Shown here: piece by piece, positions 32,193 to 42,800 of the stretch | How positions within the stretch are numbered: position 1 is the stretch's first letter | How the letters are laid out: the number at the start of each line of letters is the position of its first letter | NCBI GenBank assembly: GCA_948144175.1 | Contig: CANXME010002160.1 | Span: forward strand, 2,179,501 to 2,243,500 | DNA from: Closterium sp. NIES-65 | Taxonomy: Eukaryota > Streptophyta > Zygnematophyceae > Desmidiales > Closteriaceae | Length of the DNA: 64,000 bases | Reading direction: 5' to 3' | The notes under the pieces: generated by a model | What the model was told of the DNA's origin: nothing | Database searches by the model: none | Seen by the model: the letters and a program-made list of their open reading frames with translations, nothing else | Position numbers and translations under genes: made by a program

Positions 32193-32410
32193 TGACAAAA
32201 TACTAGCAAGGCTTAGGAGCCATGGCTAGTGAGGTAGGAGAAGTTGAGTTCGAGTGAGTTTAGGAAAGTCGAGAGGAATGGGGTTCACTAATGAGAATAG
32301 CAAGTACAAATAGGTAAATAGCAACACAAGGAGGTGCACCACCAAACATGATGCAATATGTACACTACAACTGCAAACGATTATATAAAATATGTAACCA
32401 TATTTTGACA
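32193..32410 (-). repeat. 5' LTR of the non-coding element (218 bp)
   Basis: Nearly identical to 23724-23941; the right flank is CAAGT. Confidence 0.92.
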
Positions 32411-32415
32411 CAAGT

Positions 32416-35069
32416 AAGAATATTACTTCTCGTGGGTTTCAAGCCTATATTAAGGGAGAGTCAGAAATTAAACCGGTAACGGGTATTATGGGGACCCTAC
32501 TCCAGAGCGCTAATACGGGTCGAGCGTTCCGAGGAGTTAATATTCTCTCCCAGCAGCACTGTTTAAAGGCTCCCTGTTCCCCACAGATGAAGCCTACACA
32601 GCTGCAAAGGCTTAGTGGAAGGTTCCAGGCCTAAGAGAAGCCGAATCGGCCTCGGATAAATCCTTCTAACCTTTCTCAATTGAAAACTGGTACTGTAGCT
32701 GCATCTTCGAGCGCAGGACCTAGGGATAACATATTCGACGTACCCTACGATCCTATAAGCGATACCATCCACGGATACTCGGAGCAGCAGCAACCACTAG
32801 TACTCAACGTGATCTGCAACGGGCGTGGCCTCCAGGCCCTGGTGGACAATGGTGTGTCCCACTCGGTGTGCGACCGCGGGACGTTGGAGAAAATTGGACA
32901 ATCCTCAGAAGAAACCCAGTTTACAGCAACGATGGTGGACGGTACGAAGCTTCCCATCCACGGCAAGTCAACACTGTAGCTGCAGATAGGGGCGTTGAGG
33001 TGGAAGCCGACGTTGCCGATCACGAACATTAAGGGATTAGATTTCAACTTGGAGCAAGATTTTCTGAAGCGGTTCAACCCCGAGATCAACTGGGTCAGCC
33101 GGAAAACGGGCATCTACAACAACGGGAAACTAGTGGAGCTACAAAGCTGGACGGATACAGGGAGCGTTCCTGAAACGACACTGGCACGGTTCGAACGGAC
33201 AGTGAACGAGAGTAACACGGGTTACTTCGCACTGGTTATGGCAGCAGCAGAGGAGGAGGTCTTGGAGCAGTACAAGGATATAATGCCCGACGACCTACCC
33301 GCAGGCGGACCTCCAGCACGCACCCACGAGCACGAGATAGTGGAGGAACCAGGTGCAAAACCCGTCTCACGTGCACCATACCGACTGAGTACGGCTGAAC
33401 TGACAAACATGAAAAAACAGATAGAGTATCTACTAGACAGACAACTGATCCGCCCATCCACCTCTCCCTACGATGCACCAGTTCTCCTCACTCCACAGCC
33501 AAACGGTAGTTTACGGATGTGCATCGACTACCGCGCACTGAACAAACAAACAGCACTGACTACGGCGCCAGTACTCATCCTACCGGATCCAGATAGAGAC
33601 TACGTGGTGGAAGCAGACGCTAGTGACCAAGTAGTCGGAGCAGTACTGATGCAGCATCACGAACGCAGTTTGCAGCCCATCGCCTACCTGAGCAAGAAGT
33701 TATTACAGTGGGAGAAAGACTTAGCTGTAAGGAAGGGTTCAGGAAAGATTTGGGTACCGAATTACGATGCTACGGGAGATCGTATTGGAGGAGTTTCACG
33801 ACGTACCTTACGCGGGACATTTCGGGAGCAACAAGGCGTTAGCAGGGATAGCGAAGTATTACTACTGGCCCGGGATGGCAGCAGACGTGCAGCAGTTTGT
33901 CACCTCTTGCGACACGTGCCAGCGGATGAAGAGTAGCAAGCAGCAAAAAGCAGGGTTACTTCACCCTCTACCCGTACCGGAGCAGCCATGGCAGGTCATT
34001 AGCTTCGACTTCATCACAGGACTTCCTTCGACCTCACGGGGGCACGATTCCATCCTTGTAGTAATCGATAAGTTCTCCAAAATGGGTCACTTCATACCGA
34101 CCAACGCCACAGCTACAGCTGAAGCAACTGCTCGCCTCTTCTTCCACCGCATCATCACCATCCACGGCATCCCCGCTACACTCATCTCAGACAGAGACCC
34201 CAAATTCACGAGTAAGTTCTGGAAGGAGCTCATGGGACTATTGGGGACAAAGCTTGCAATGTCTTCAGTATACCACCCCCAGACTGACGGACAGACAGAG
34301 CGACTCAATCAGGTGGTTGAACATTTATTGCGCACAGCTTGCAAGGACGACGTCAGCCACTTGGACACAAAGTTACCGACTCTAGAGTTCGCCTACATCA
34401 ACACCTCGCATGCGGCCATAGGGAAAACACCTTTCTTCCTGTGTTACGGACGGGAACCACTCACACCACAGCAGCCAACCACACCGGCACACGTTCAAGC
34501 CGCACATGATTTCGTCACCACCATGCAGCAGCTATGGGAGAAGACTCAGCGACGTCTCACCACGATGCAAAACTCCCGGAAGCAGTATGCCGATCGTCAG
34601 CGACAAGATCACTCAGTAGCAGTCGGAGATCAGGTGCTTCTTGACACGCGCAACTTGAACCTGTCTCACCTACCATCCAAACTCCGGCCTCGCTTCTGTG
34701 GTCCCTTTCTCGTTGAGGCACAAGTGACACCAGTAACATTCCGCTTGCGCTTACCTACTACTTGGAAGCTTCACAATGCTTTCCATGTGCAGCTACTGAA
34801 ACCCTACAAGGACCCCAACCAACAGTTCCAGGGACGGCAGCTACTGCCACCTCCACCTGTTTTTGTGCAGGATGAACCCGAGTACGAGATTGAGCGCGTT
34901 CTCTCTCATCGGCGCCGCGGCGGCATGATCCTCGAGTTCCTGATAGGCTGGAAGGGATACGACCCCGTTGAGGACAGTTGGGTTACATAAGCTGATATGG
35001 GCAACGCACATCGTGCTCTCAAGGACTATCTTGTCAAGCAGGGTGTAGCTCACGCCACCCAGCTTTGAG
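32416..35069 (+). pseudogene. Gypsy pol: protease, shortened RT/RNase H, integrase, chromodomain
   Basis: The protease-like region at 32680-32978 has ALVDNGVSHSVCDRG (DNG where DSG/DTG is usual) and ends in a TAG. The reverse transcriptase starts APYRLSTAELTNMKKQIEY and reaches CIDYRALNKQ (33535), then jumps directly to the RNase H motif YVVEADASDQVVGAVLMQ; the palm with YxDD is deleted. A second deletion/frameshift near 33750 removes the end of RNase H. Integrase (33767-34990) has the HHCC finger (H..GHFGSNK, CDTCQRMK), FDFITGLP, SDRDPKFTS and TDGQTERLN, then a chromodomain EYEIERVLSHRRRGG, FLIGWKGYDPVEDSW. A TAA at 34988 interrupts the last residues, which continue ADMGNAHRALKDYLVK to 35069. 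Confidence 0.88.
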
Positions 35070-35078
35070 GGGGGGACG

Positions 35079-35451
35079 TGTGAGAGTACGACGGCTTATG
35101 CCAGCTATGCTTGCTTGCCTTTACTTTACTGTGCTATTTCTAGCATAGGATAATTATATGCATGCATGAATTGCTTGATTTCCTAGGCTAGGTGCTTTCT
35201 TATATTTTATTATAGTTATAGCACCGAGCTAGGTTGCGTGCACCGAATTCTGGCTTTTCGGTTGCCAGCGAATCGCCTTCTACCGAATTTGGTAAGGATC
35301 TGTTCGGGACGCTTCGCGACCCGCGTAACCTTCGCGTAACACCTGGTTACGGGGCCTTGTGTCGAGCCTATATATAGCCTCGTGTTGTACCCAGGTGATC
35401 ATTCAATTCAATTCACATTCTCTTTTCTGAGCTCGATCCTAGATCCTCACA
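35079..35451 (+). repeat. Gypsy 3' LTR (373 bp)
   Basis: Partner of 21700-22072, preceded by a GAGGGGGGGAC polypurine tract and followed by the CCGCC duplication. Confidence 0.95.
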
Positions 35452-35880
35452 CCGCCGTGTCGTTAGCAGCAGTTCACCCCCCTCAGCTGGGCCAGACGAG
35501 TCAGAAGAGATCTCCAAAGGCTTAACCAAAGGGGGTGGGTCTACCCGAGACACACCTAAGGAAGCTGGACCCTGTGGGGGGAAGGGGTCTACCGGGGGGG
35601 GGGGACTGGTACCAGGAAGAGAGGGGTTCTACTGGTGGGGAAACTGGTACCAGGAAGAGAGGCACTAGGGGGACCGGGTCGGACACATGCGGGTGTAGCC
35701 TGTAGAAACAGACAGACTCGTCAAATGTGACGCCATGGGAGGAAAAAACTCGACGCGAATGCGGGTGGTAGAACTGCCACAGCGGGTGGTATAATTGTAT
35801 TATGATATGCCTCCAACACGCGGGAACCCGTGTCAAACCTGTTCCAACTCTTTTCACTTCAAATGTTTCTGCCTGCATTG
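35452..35880 (-). pseudogene. Minus-strand Copia fragment, integrase C-terminus (right half)
   Basis: Minus-strand text LWQFYHPHSRRVFSSHGVTF then DESVCFYRLHPHVSDPVPL is the integrase C-terminal core of the Copia lineage (compare QFYHATSRRVLPSQNVTFDE at 27530). It continues across the Gypsy insertion at 21699. Upstream integrase is missing: the homology ends near 35820-35880. Confidence 0.75.
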
Positions 35881-36657
35881 GTCTTGCTGACGGTTGTTAG
35901 TGTCATTTCGACTCTTCTGATTCCTCGACTTTGTACTCGGTAGACTCGGCTCCTGCAGCGTACAAGAATGCCTTCTCATTAAGTTTCATATTGTAACATT
36001 GAGACTGGCCAAATACTTGCCTAAATATCACGAGACTGGAAAAATAAAGTAAAAAATATGAATCAAAGAATGTCATATTTGAAACGTCAGCTTTAGTACC
36101 ACATACAAATTATTTCATTGACGCAGTACCTGCGGTCATTCACGATTACATACTGCCAAGGCATTTCAGTATTTGTTACACATTGCTATGTTTTGCATAG
36201 GTCCTTGAACTCTAGTAGAATCATTCGTTAATGCTAGTTACTGTCTCACACTTCTACTAGTGTACCCATCACATTAATCCGTAAAGCTGTTTGTTGTAGC
36301 GAACCTGCAGACTTTGCTGTCACGTCAGCATCGAGGGGACCAGTACAAAGCTAAGCGACCTGACAAGCCAGCAGGGCGACCTAACAGCCAGCAAGGTCAA
36401 ACCGAACAGACCAACCAGTTGGGCCAAACCAGACGAAACCGGACCGACTTGACTTGGTCTGTGCCTAGCCGGTCAAGCACAGGCGAAACGCGCGCGAAAT
36501 ATTCTCGATTTCGCGTTCGTTCAGCCTTCGTTTCCCCCTCCCTCGTTTTCGCCTTGGTTTCTTTGCACCAACTGGTTTCTTGGTCATATTTCCACACAAG
36601 AACTCCTTGAAGGCGCCTGCTTCTTGCAAGCCGCGTTCTCCTCTTTCTTCATCTGTC
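35881..36657. other. Upstream region of the LRR gene, no gene seen
   Basis: A mostly AT-rich stretch (35881-36300), then a purine-rich stretch with repeated CAGC/AGCC words and pyrimidine-rich DNA just before the start codon. The promoter of the LRR gene should lie here; I cannot point to a convincing TATA box. Confidence 0.4.
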
Positions 36658-36907
36658 ATGGCGCGAAACTCGACTCTCGCCTCTCTCAAGCCGTACTTAG
36701 TCTGCCGCGTGCTGGTCGTCGTCATGCTTCTCATCGCTTCCTCCGCTGTTACGAGTACTAGTGCCTACCGTGTGGCGGAAGGCCATCGACAACATGCGCC
36801 TGGACGGAACGTTGCCGTGATGCGTCGTCCGCCTCTAACTCGTCGCCCGCGCCAGGCGTCCGTAGTAACGCCGAATCAGGCCGGCGTCACGCTCCACCCC
36901 TCACAAG
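36658..36907 (+). CDS. LRR gene exon 1: start codon and signal peptide
   Basis: ATG at 36658 opens MARNSTLASLKPYLVCRVLV, followed by VVMLLIASSAVTSTSA: a positively charged start, a hydrophobic core at about residues 13-30 and a small-residue cleavage region (TSTSA). Then come about 45 basic residues. The exon ends CACAAG before GTGAG; the last G joins TG of exon 2 to give Val. An upstream in-frame ATG would add about 26 residues before the signal peptide and is less likely. Confidence 0.7.
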
Positions 36908-39678
36908 GTGAGATACTAGTACTATTCTCCGAATCAGGCTGGCGAATGATACTATTCTCATGACATGAGAACGGGAAATAAATACCAAAAAACAAAAGCG
37001 AATGGTTGAACACCGTCAATACTGACCGTGTATAATGCGAGTGGTGACCACTGCTCGCAGTGCTACAACTGAATGACAGGTATTTTGTTTGTTCGTTTTT
37101 TTATAATATTGTTATTTTTCTTCCAGGTTAGAAAGGACTCTGCCCCAAGTACTACTCTTGCGAACGAATTCACTGATAACAAAAGCTATTGAAAAAAATA
37201 CAAGCGAGTCACATCATCAACATTTATTATGAGGTCGCCACCAAATTATGTCAACTTTCCTAGTTGACCAGAGTCTGTCAACGTTGTACAGCATGGGTGG
37301 AGTTGCTCGGCTTGATACATCATGATGTTTGGACATTGCGGCTCCAACAGCATGGATAGCACAAGCGGCCGAGCATTGCCTCACATTATTTGTTCTAACA
37401 AATGTGACTGGATGTTAGGAACAACCAGCCTAAATAGTCCACGACTATCACGACCACTATCATTCCTCTTGGCAGTCCTGACGCTTCCCTTCTTTCCCTC
37501 TTTGAAATACAGCAGAACGTGGAAATGTGTAACAGGACGGAATTCACCATGCGAGATGCATGGGAATTTCCGAACGGGTCCTTGCCTAGCTACCTACGAA
37601 CTGCACCACTTGCTAGCCTAGAACGTACTCCCGTATCCCTGTCAGGAAGAATAGTACAGCAGGGCATGGCATCGAGGCGCTATGCCAAGATGCCATGCTA
37701 GATTGAGTGGCGATGCGGTTTTCCTCCCAAGTTGCCATCTCTCTTCCTAGCATAAATATCTCTTCCTAGTTCTTGTTGTATCATCCTTAATTCTGGAATC
37801 TACTTTCTACTTCTTCATCTCTCATCTAAGACTCCAGAGTTAGGCATCTCTCACTAGCCTAGCTTCTTCTCTATTCCGCTGCGATTACTCTTCCTCTCTT
37901 CTTCTAGCTACGGCGCCACCTTCGCCTTGGCAGGCTCGGCCACCTCGCCTAACGTGGTTGCGCGCCATAGCCTTGTTTCAAAATGCCAAAGGCAGGCGAC
38001 CAGTTCTAGTCGGCCAACAGGCGGACGGTCGCCAAGCATGCCGCTCATCCCCTGTGTCGTGCCTTGTCATATCCCCAAAACAACCTGCTATCTACCTTGC
38101 CCCCAGTGCAAGCGTTTGATGACCTGGCCAGCACATGCCACGTATATGAGGGGCCACATCAAGTTTTTGACTACACGCCAGACGTGTTCTGTGCCGGCGA
38201 TTGGGCGAGTGGCAATATGACTGAATGGCCCTGGGGCTTTGGAAGTATGAAGTGTAACCGGCACGGCATGGTTACCGAGCTGTGAGCTCTGTGATGAAGT
38301 GTTGCTGCTGTGCGGTTTGGAAAAAGAATACTGGGGACAGGGGGGAAGGAGGAAGTGAGGATGGCAATAGGGGAAGGGAAGGGCAGTGCATGGGGTAGTA
38401 TGGAGGATTATTTGGCATGATGGATGATGGAAGAGAGCGAATACTGCAAGTGTTAATTGGCCATTATATACGACCGTGCTTTGGTGCTAGTGGAGAGAAC
38501 TAGCATGCATTTGCAAATGACACAGTCTGCAGCAGGATTTAGAGAACCTGATGTAGTAATGCCACCGTTTTTGTTGAAACTGTACAACCATCCAGTTAAT
38601 TTTTCCTTTTCCTTTATTTTATTTCATGTTTTTTTTTGTTTTGTTTTGTTTTGTTTTGTGTTGTTTTGTGTTGTTTTGTTTTGGTTTTTTTATTCATTTC
38701 TAAATATTCTGAAATGTGATGCAGGCTGGCGTATCAAATTTTTGAGGATCAATTCACTGAATCTTTTACCTCATGTGGAACCGTGCCGTCATCCATCACA
38801 GCCCTCACTGATCTTCGGAAACTGTCAGTGCAGACCACTGTTGGAAAGGGCACCAGGATGGTCGTAGGAGAAGTTGAAGGGCCGCATACTGGGTTGTGGG
38901 TGCACTGAACCACCACTGAAACACGCGAGCTGGCGACACAGTTGCATTCATCATTCCACACGCTACTTGACGGGTGGTTTAGCATCTGAAGTCTGCACAC
39001 CATACAGGATCTAGAAGCTCACCAATTCTGTTGTTCGCTTCTTTTGAGTCACCCCGCTCTCTTGCATTACATGGATTTCTGCAGGGAGATGTCTCATTCT
39101 TACTTTGGCGGAGGCTTGGAGATTTTGGGCCATTTTCCCAAGTTTGCAATATGTGTACGCGCTCAATCTGTTCCGCGTTAGCACTTTTCTAACAATTAAT
39201 GCCATGCTGGGATACCTTGCTTCAAATTGGGGTTTCGCAGTTGGGCTGAGGCAAAGGTTTATTACCTGCGTCCAAGTCCTTCGCGTGTGTCTGGTTACTA
39301 TGCTATTTAGTTTCAACCAGGCAGCTTTACTTTGCCAACGACCAGCGAAAATTCGTCCAAAAACTTTTACGTTGAATGTGCACCCCCACTTGGGAGTCAT
39401 TTCGTCAGCTCCGCCTTCTCCCCTTGCCCTCTCCCACGCCTGAGCATTGCCTTACCCACCCACCTGGTTGCCATTCTACGTGACAGAGATCTGAGCTATA
39501 CCCTTTTCAGTGGATCCATCCCTGAATCCATCAGCAATGCCACGAGTCTGAGTTATCTGTAAGAGGGGGTTCTAGTCTAGTGCCAAGGCATGGTCGGGGC
39601 ATGAATAGTAACTCAGTTTTTCAGCACGTCCGCCTTCAACTTTCAACAATGAAAAGTGTTTGTTAGTGCTTGTTTGTT

Positions 39679-39728
<50 letters not shown>

Positions 39729-39804
39729 TGCGTGTGTGTGTGTTTGTTTTGATTAAGGTTTAGGGTTTGTTTTTCTTGAAGTTGCTGCTATGATCTTTCT
39801 TTTA

Positions 39805-39840
<36 letters not shown>

Positions 39841-42800
39841 CCTTTGTTTCTCCTGCTCTCGTTTTGTTTGTTTCCATTGGTTGCTGGACAGTATACATCC
39901 TACCCCTTCAGTACCCATTATCCAACTTCTGTGATTCAATATCATCATATTTCTGTGCCATTGAACGTTGTTGTCGCAACCACTTCTGTGTACCAATCTG
40001 CATGCATCCCATCCCAGTGACCTCATGGGCGTGGATCTCAGAGGAAGTCTCCCTTGCAGCATCAGTCGCCTCACTGCACTCGTAACCCTGTACCTTCCTC
40101 TTCTCCTTGCTAGAGCTCTCCTTCTCCTCTTCCACCTCCTTGCAGCATGGGCATCACTTATAACTCGCGTTGACATGCTGGTTTGTGCTTTCCTCACATC
40201 CCAACCACTGCTCCACTTTCTGTCAAACTGCAAAGTCTGTTTCTTGCGCGAACTTCCCTTTACCCAACTCCCGTTTTCTACCTTTACCCCCCTCCCCAAC
40301 GTGCAGGCATATTGGAGAGCGTCAACTCTATGAGTCATATGTGGATCCATTTCTTAGCGCCGAACCAACCAAGTGAGATTGATGGAGACATCTTCAGGCT
40401 CCTCTGCCTGCTGGTGCATGCCATGGCGCATGGTTTGGTTTTTTTTTTTTTTTTTTGGGGGGGGGTGCAAATACATTATCAAATGTAGATACATCAACAG
40501 TCATAACTGTAGTCCTGGAGGGCACGGGCCTTGCTAAGGGAGCGACGCATGTCCCCCCTTTTACTACTACGATGGTTGATGAAACGTTCGTGAATTGTGC
40601 CATGTGGATAAGAACTGGGCCGTCCCCTTTGTCGGACCATCCGCACTGCAGATCCCTTGCAATTGCTTCCTCTCGTCGGCCGCCACGTGGATCCTTTGAT
40701 CGGAGCTTCCCCCAATGCCTCATTCGCTCTTGGTCATCGTCCTGGCCCTGGATGCCAGCACAACTCTTGCATGCGTCACGAACTCCAACACAGCACGGCG
40801 CCCCACTTTTTTCCTTTCAAACCCAGCCGCCCGCCATGCAGCGTCGCACCTCGCCAACCACACATGGCGAAACACTACGGCAGTCAGCGTCATCTCCGGA
40901 AACCCCGTAGTCATGCCCCCCCTTTCAAACAGCAGATCCCCCAGAGAATCCATCGGCCTGCCCGGGTTCATCAGCTGCAGTGTCCTCTTGAGCGCGCCGA
41001 TGATCGGTTGTATGACCGGGCAGCTGTATAGGCAGTGGGCTAGGGTTTCCTCCCCCCCGCAGTGCGCGCAATTGATACTGTTGCTGAAGAAATCCAGCCT
41101 TGCCCCCACTTGGAGGTTCATGCGCCATGGCGTATGGTGTGTGCCAGTCGCGTTGATACATGCAAAAGTTGTAGAATGCGGTCGGTGGCACGTGTGTGTG
41201 CAGCTCGAGAAGCTGATGCGTGGGATGCTCTAGAAATGACTTGCAATTGCAGTGCAAAGCGTCCTGTTCTGAAGAGCCAGTTGCAATGCCTTGCAGTTGC
41301 AGTGCAACTGCAGATCATAAGGCAATGCCAGCCGTGTGTTCCAAGCTGCTCTAATCACACGCCTCCTCAGTACCTCTCGTTATCCACTTCTCAATCCCTC
41401 TTGCTCACTGCTCGATGCTCCCACGCAAACAGGGCTTCATATGACAATATCCCCCCCTACGACTACTGCTGTTGTCATGCTTTGTGCGAATGCCGCCCAC
41501 AAAAAGCTGGTCACTCCCCGTATCCTTTCACCCTGCTGACTGTGTATCTCGCAGCATTCTCTTGGCTCAGTCGAACATCAGTCACCTTAACAGGATGCAA
41601 GGCTCCATGGACGACCTCTCGTGTCTCGCCCCACTCACTCGCCTACAGTTCCTGTATGCTCCACTCTCATCCGCACCACTTTCTCACCCATCCCTACCCT
41701 TTCACTCGCCTACTTTCATCTCAATCATCTCTATCCCTCTTTCCCTTCTGGTTCATCCTTGCCCGCCTTCCTTTCTCGCTCGACCAACGAGTGCTCCTTT
41801 TTGTTGCTCAATAGAATCAACTCCTTCTGCAAGCAAATCACCCAGCCAAGTGGCTCTCCGCATTTTGCTGTCCCTCTCTCACCCACATTCCACGTAGCAC
41901 TACCCCGTGTGTCATTCTCAAAGCCTTGCTCACTCACATTGACTCACCTCCCTAGATTTTGTGTGTCTACACTTGAGCATTGAGTAGAATCCTCTCATTT
42001 CCACATATTCTTCTGTATTTCATCCTCACTTCTCCTCAGCTCTCTCACGAGTCTTAACCTCACGGCTGGAGAGTTGCCTTCCTCTCTCTCTGCCCTTAGT
42101 AAACTCGGGTTCCTGTAAGTCTCTTGAGTAACCACCACGCTGTCGCTGGGCCCATGCCTTGAATATGATAATTTATATGTAATATTTATATATACATATA
42201 ATTTCCCATGTTTAATGCATTGTTTTAGTGACCATCGAAGCACAACCATGATAGTGTCGCATTCTTTGTAGCTCTGGGCATCTGCTTGCACCGCATTATT
42301 ATGATCCAATCAAAATCGAAAAACAGGTGTCTCTTTTAAGGGTTCATTGGTCCTATTATCAAACCATCAAGACATAGGAGGACGCATACACGTTTCACTT
42401 TCAAGGGTTCATCAGTCCTATTAATGAACAACGAAGACATGCCTATAGTTGAACTAGAGAAGGAGCTTGGGTTTGTGCCAATCCTCTCTTCCCTCTCTGT
42501 TCTTCCATCTGTGGCAGTGACCTTAGTTTCCTCCCCATCACCCGCTTACCGCAATGGATCAATTCACTTTCTGGCCTGACCTATTTGTGAGTGGCACCAA
42601 CAGCCCCTCGCCCCCAACTATCAACACGTTCTGTCGTAACTTGCATGTCCTTCACTTGGGAAAAGAGGCGCATGCACGTCCCTTTTATGGGTTCCATCTC
42701 CTCTCCCTCCTGCACCACATGTGATTCGCCACAGTCCTACCACCTGCGCACTCACTCGCTGCGTTGCTTTGCTCGCTGCGCTGCTGGAACTTTGCCAAGG

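Larger units (their letters stand above)
23724..32410 (-). mobile_element. Non-coding (LARD-like) LTR element, split by a Copia insertion
   Basis: Two 218-bp LTRs (23724-23941 and 32193-32410) with ends TGTCAAAATA...TATTTTGTCA on the minus strand, flanked by CAAGT duplications (23719-23723 and 32411-32415). The minus-strand primer site TGCTATCAGAAC lies next to the 5' LTR (32192 leftward), and a purine tract ATTATGGGGGCG precedes the 3' LTR. After removing the Copia at 24065-31271, the interior is about 1.04 kb with no protein domain. It consists mainly of GGCCCC-rich DNA like the leaders of the Copia elements. I infer a non-autonomous derivative mobilised in trans. Confidence 0.88.
21700..35451 (+). 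mobile_element. Ty3/Gypsy chromovirus carrying nested insertions
   Basis: Two 373-bp LTRs (21700-22072 and 35079-35451) flanked by CCGCC duplications (21695-21699, 35452-35456). A primer site TGGTAATCAGAGC (22075-22087) follows the 5' LTR; a polypurine tract TTGAGGGGGGGAC precedes the 3' LTR. After removing the two inserted elements (23019-23362 and 23724-32410), about 4.7 kb remain: gag with zinc knuckle, protease, a shortened reverse transcriptase/RNase H, and integrase with chromodomain. Reverse transcriptase lacks its YxDD core, so the element is dead. Confidence 0.92.
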
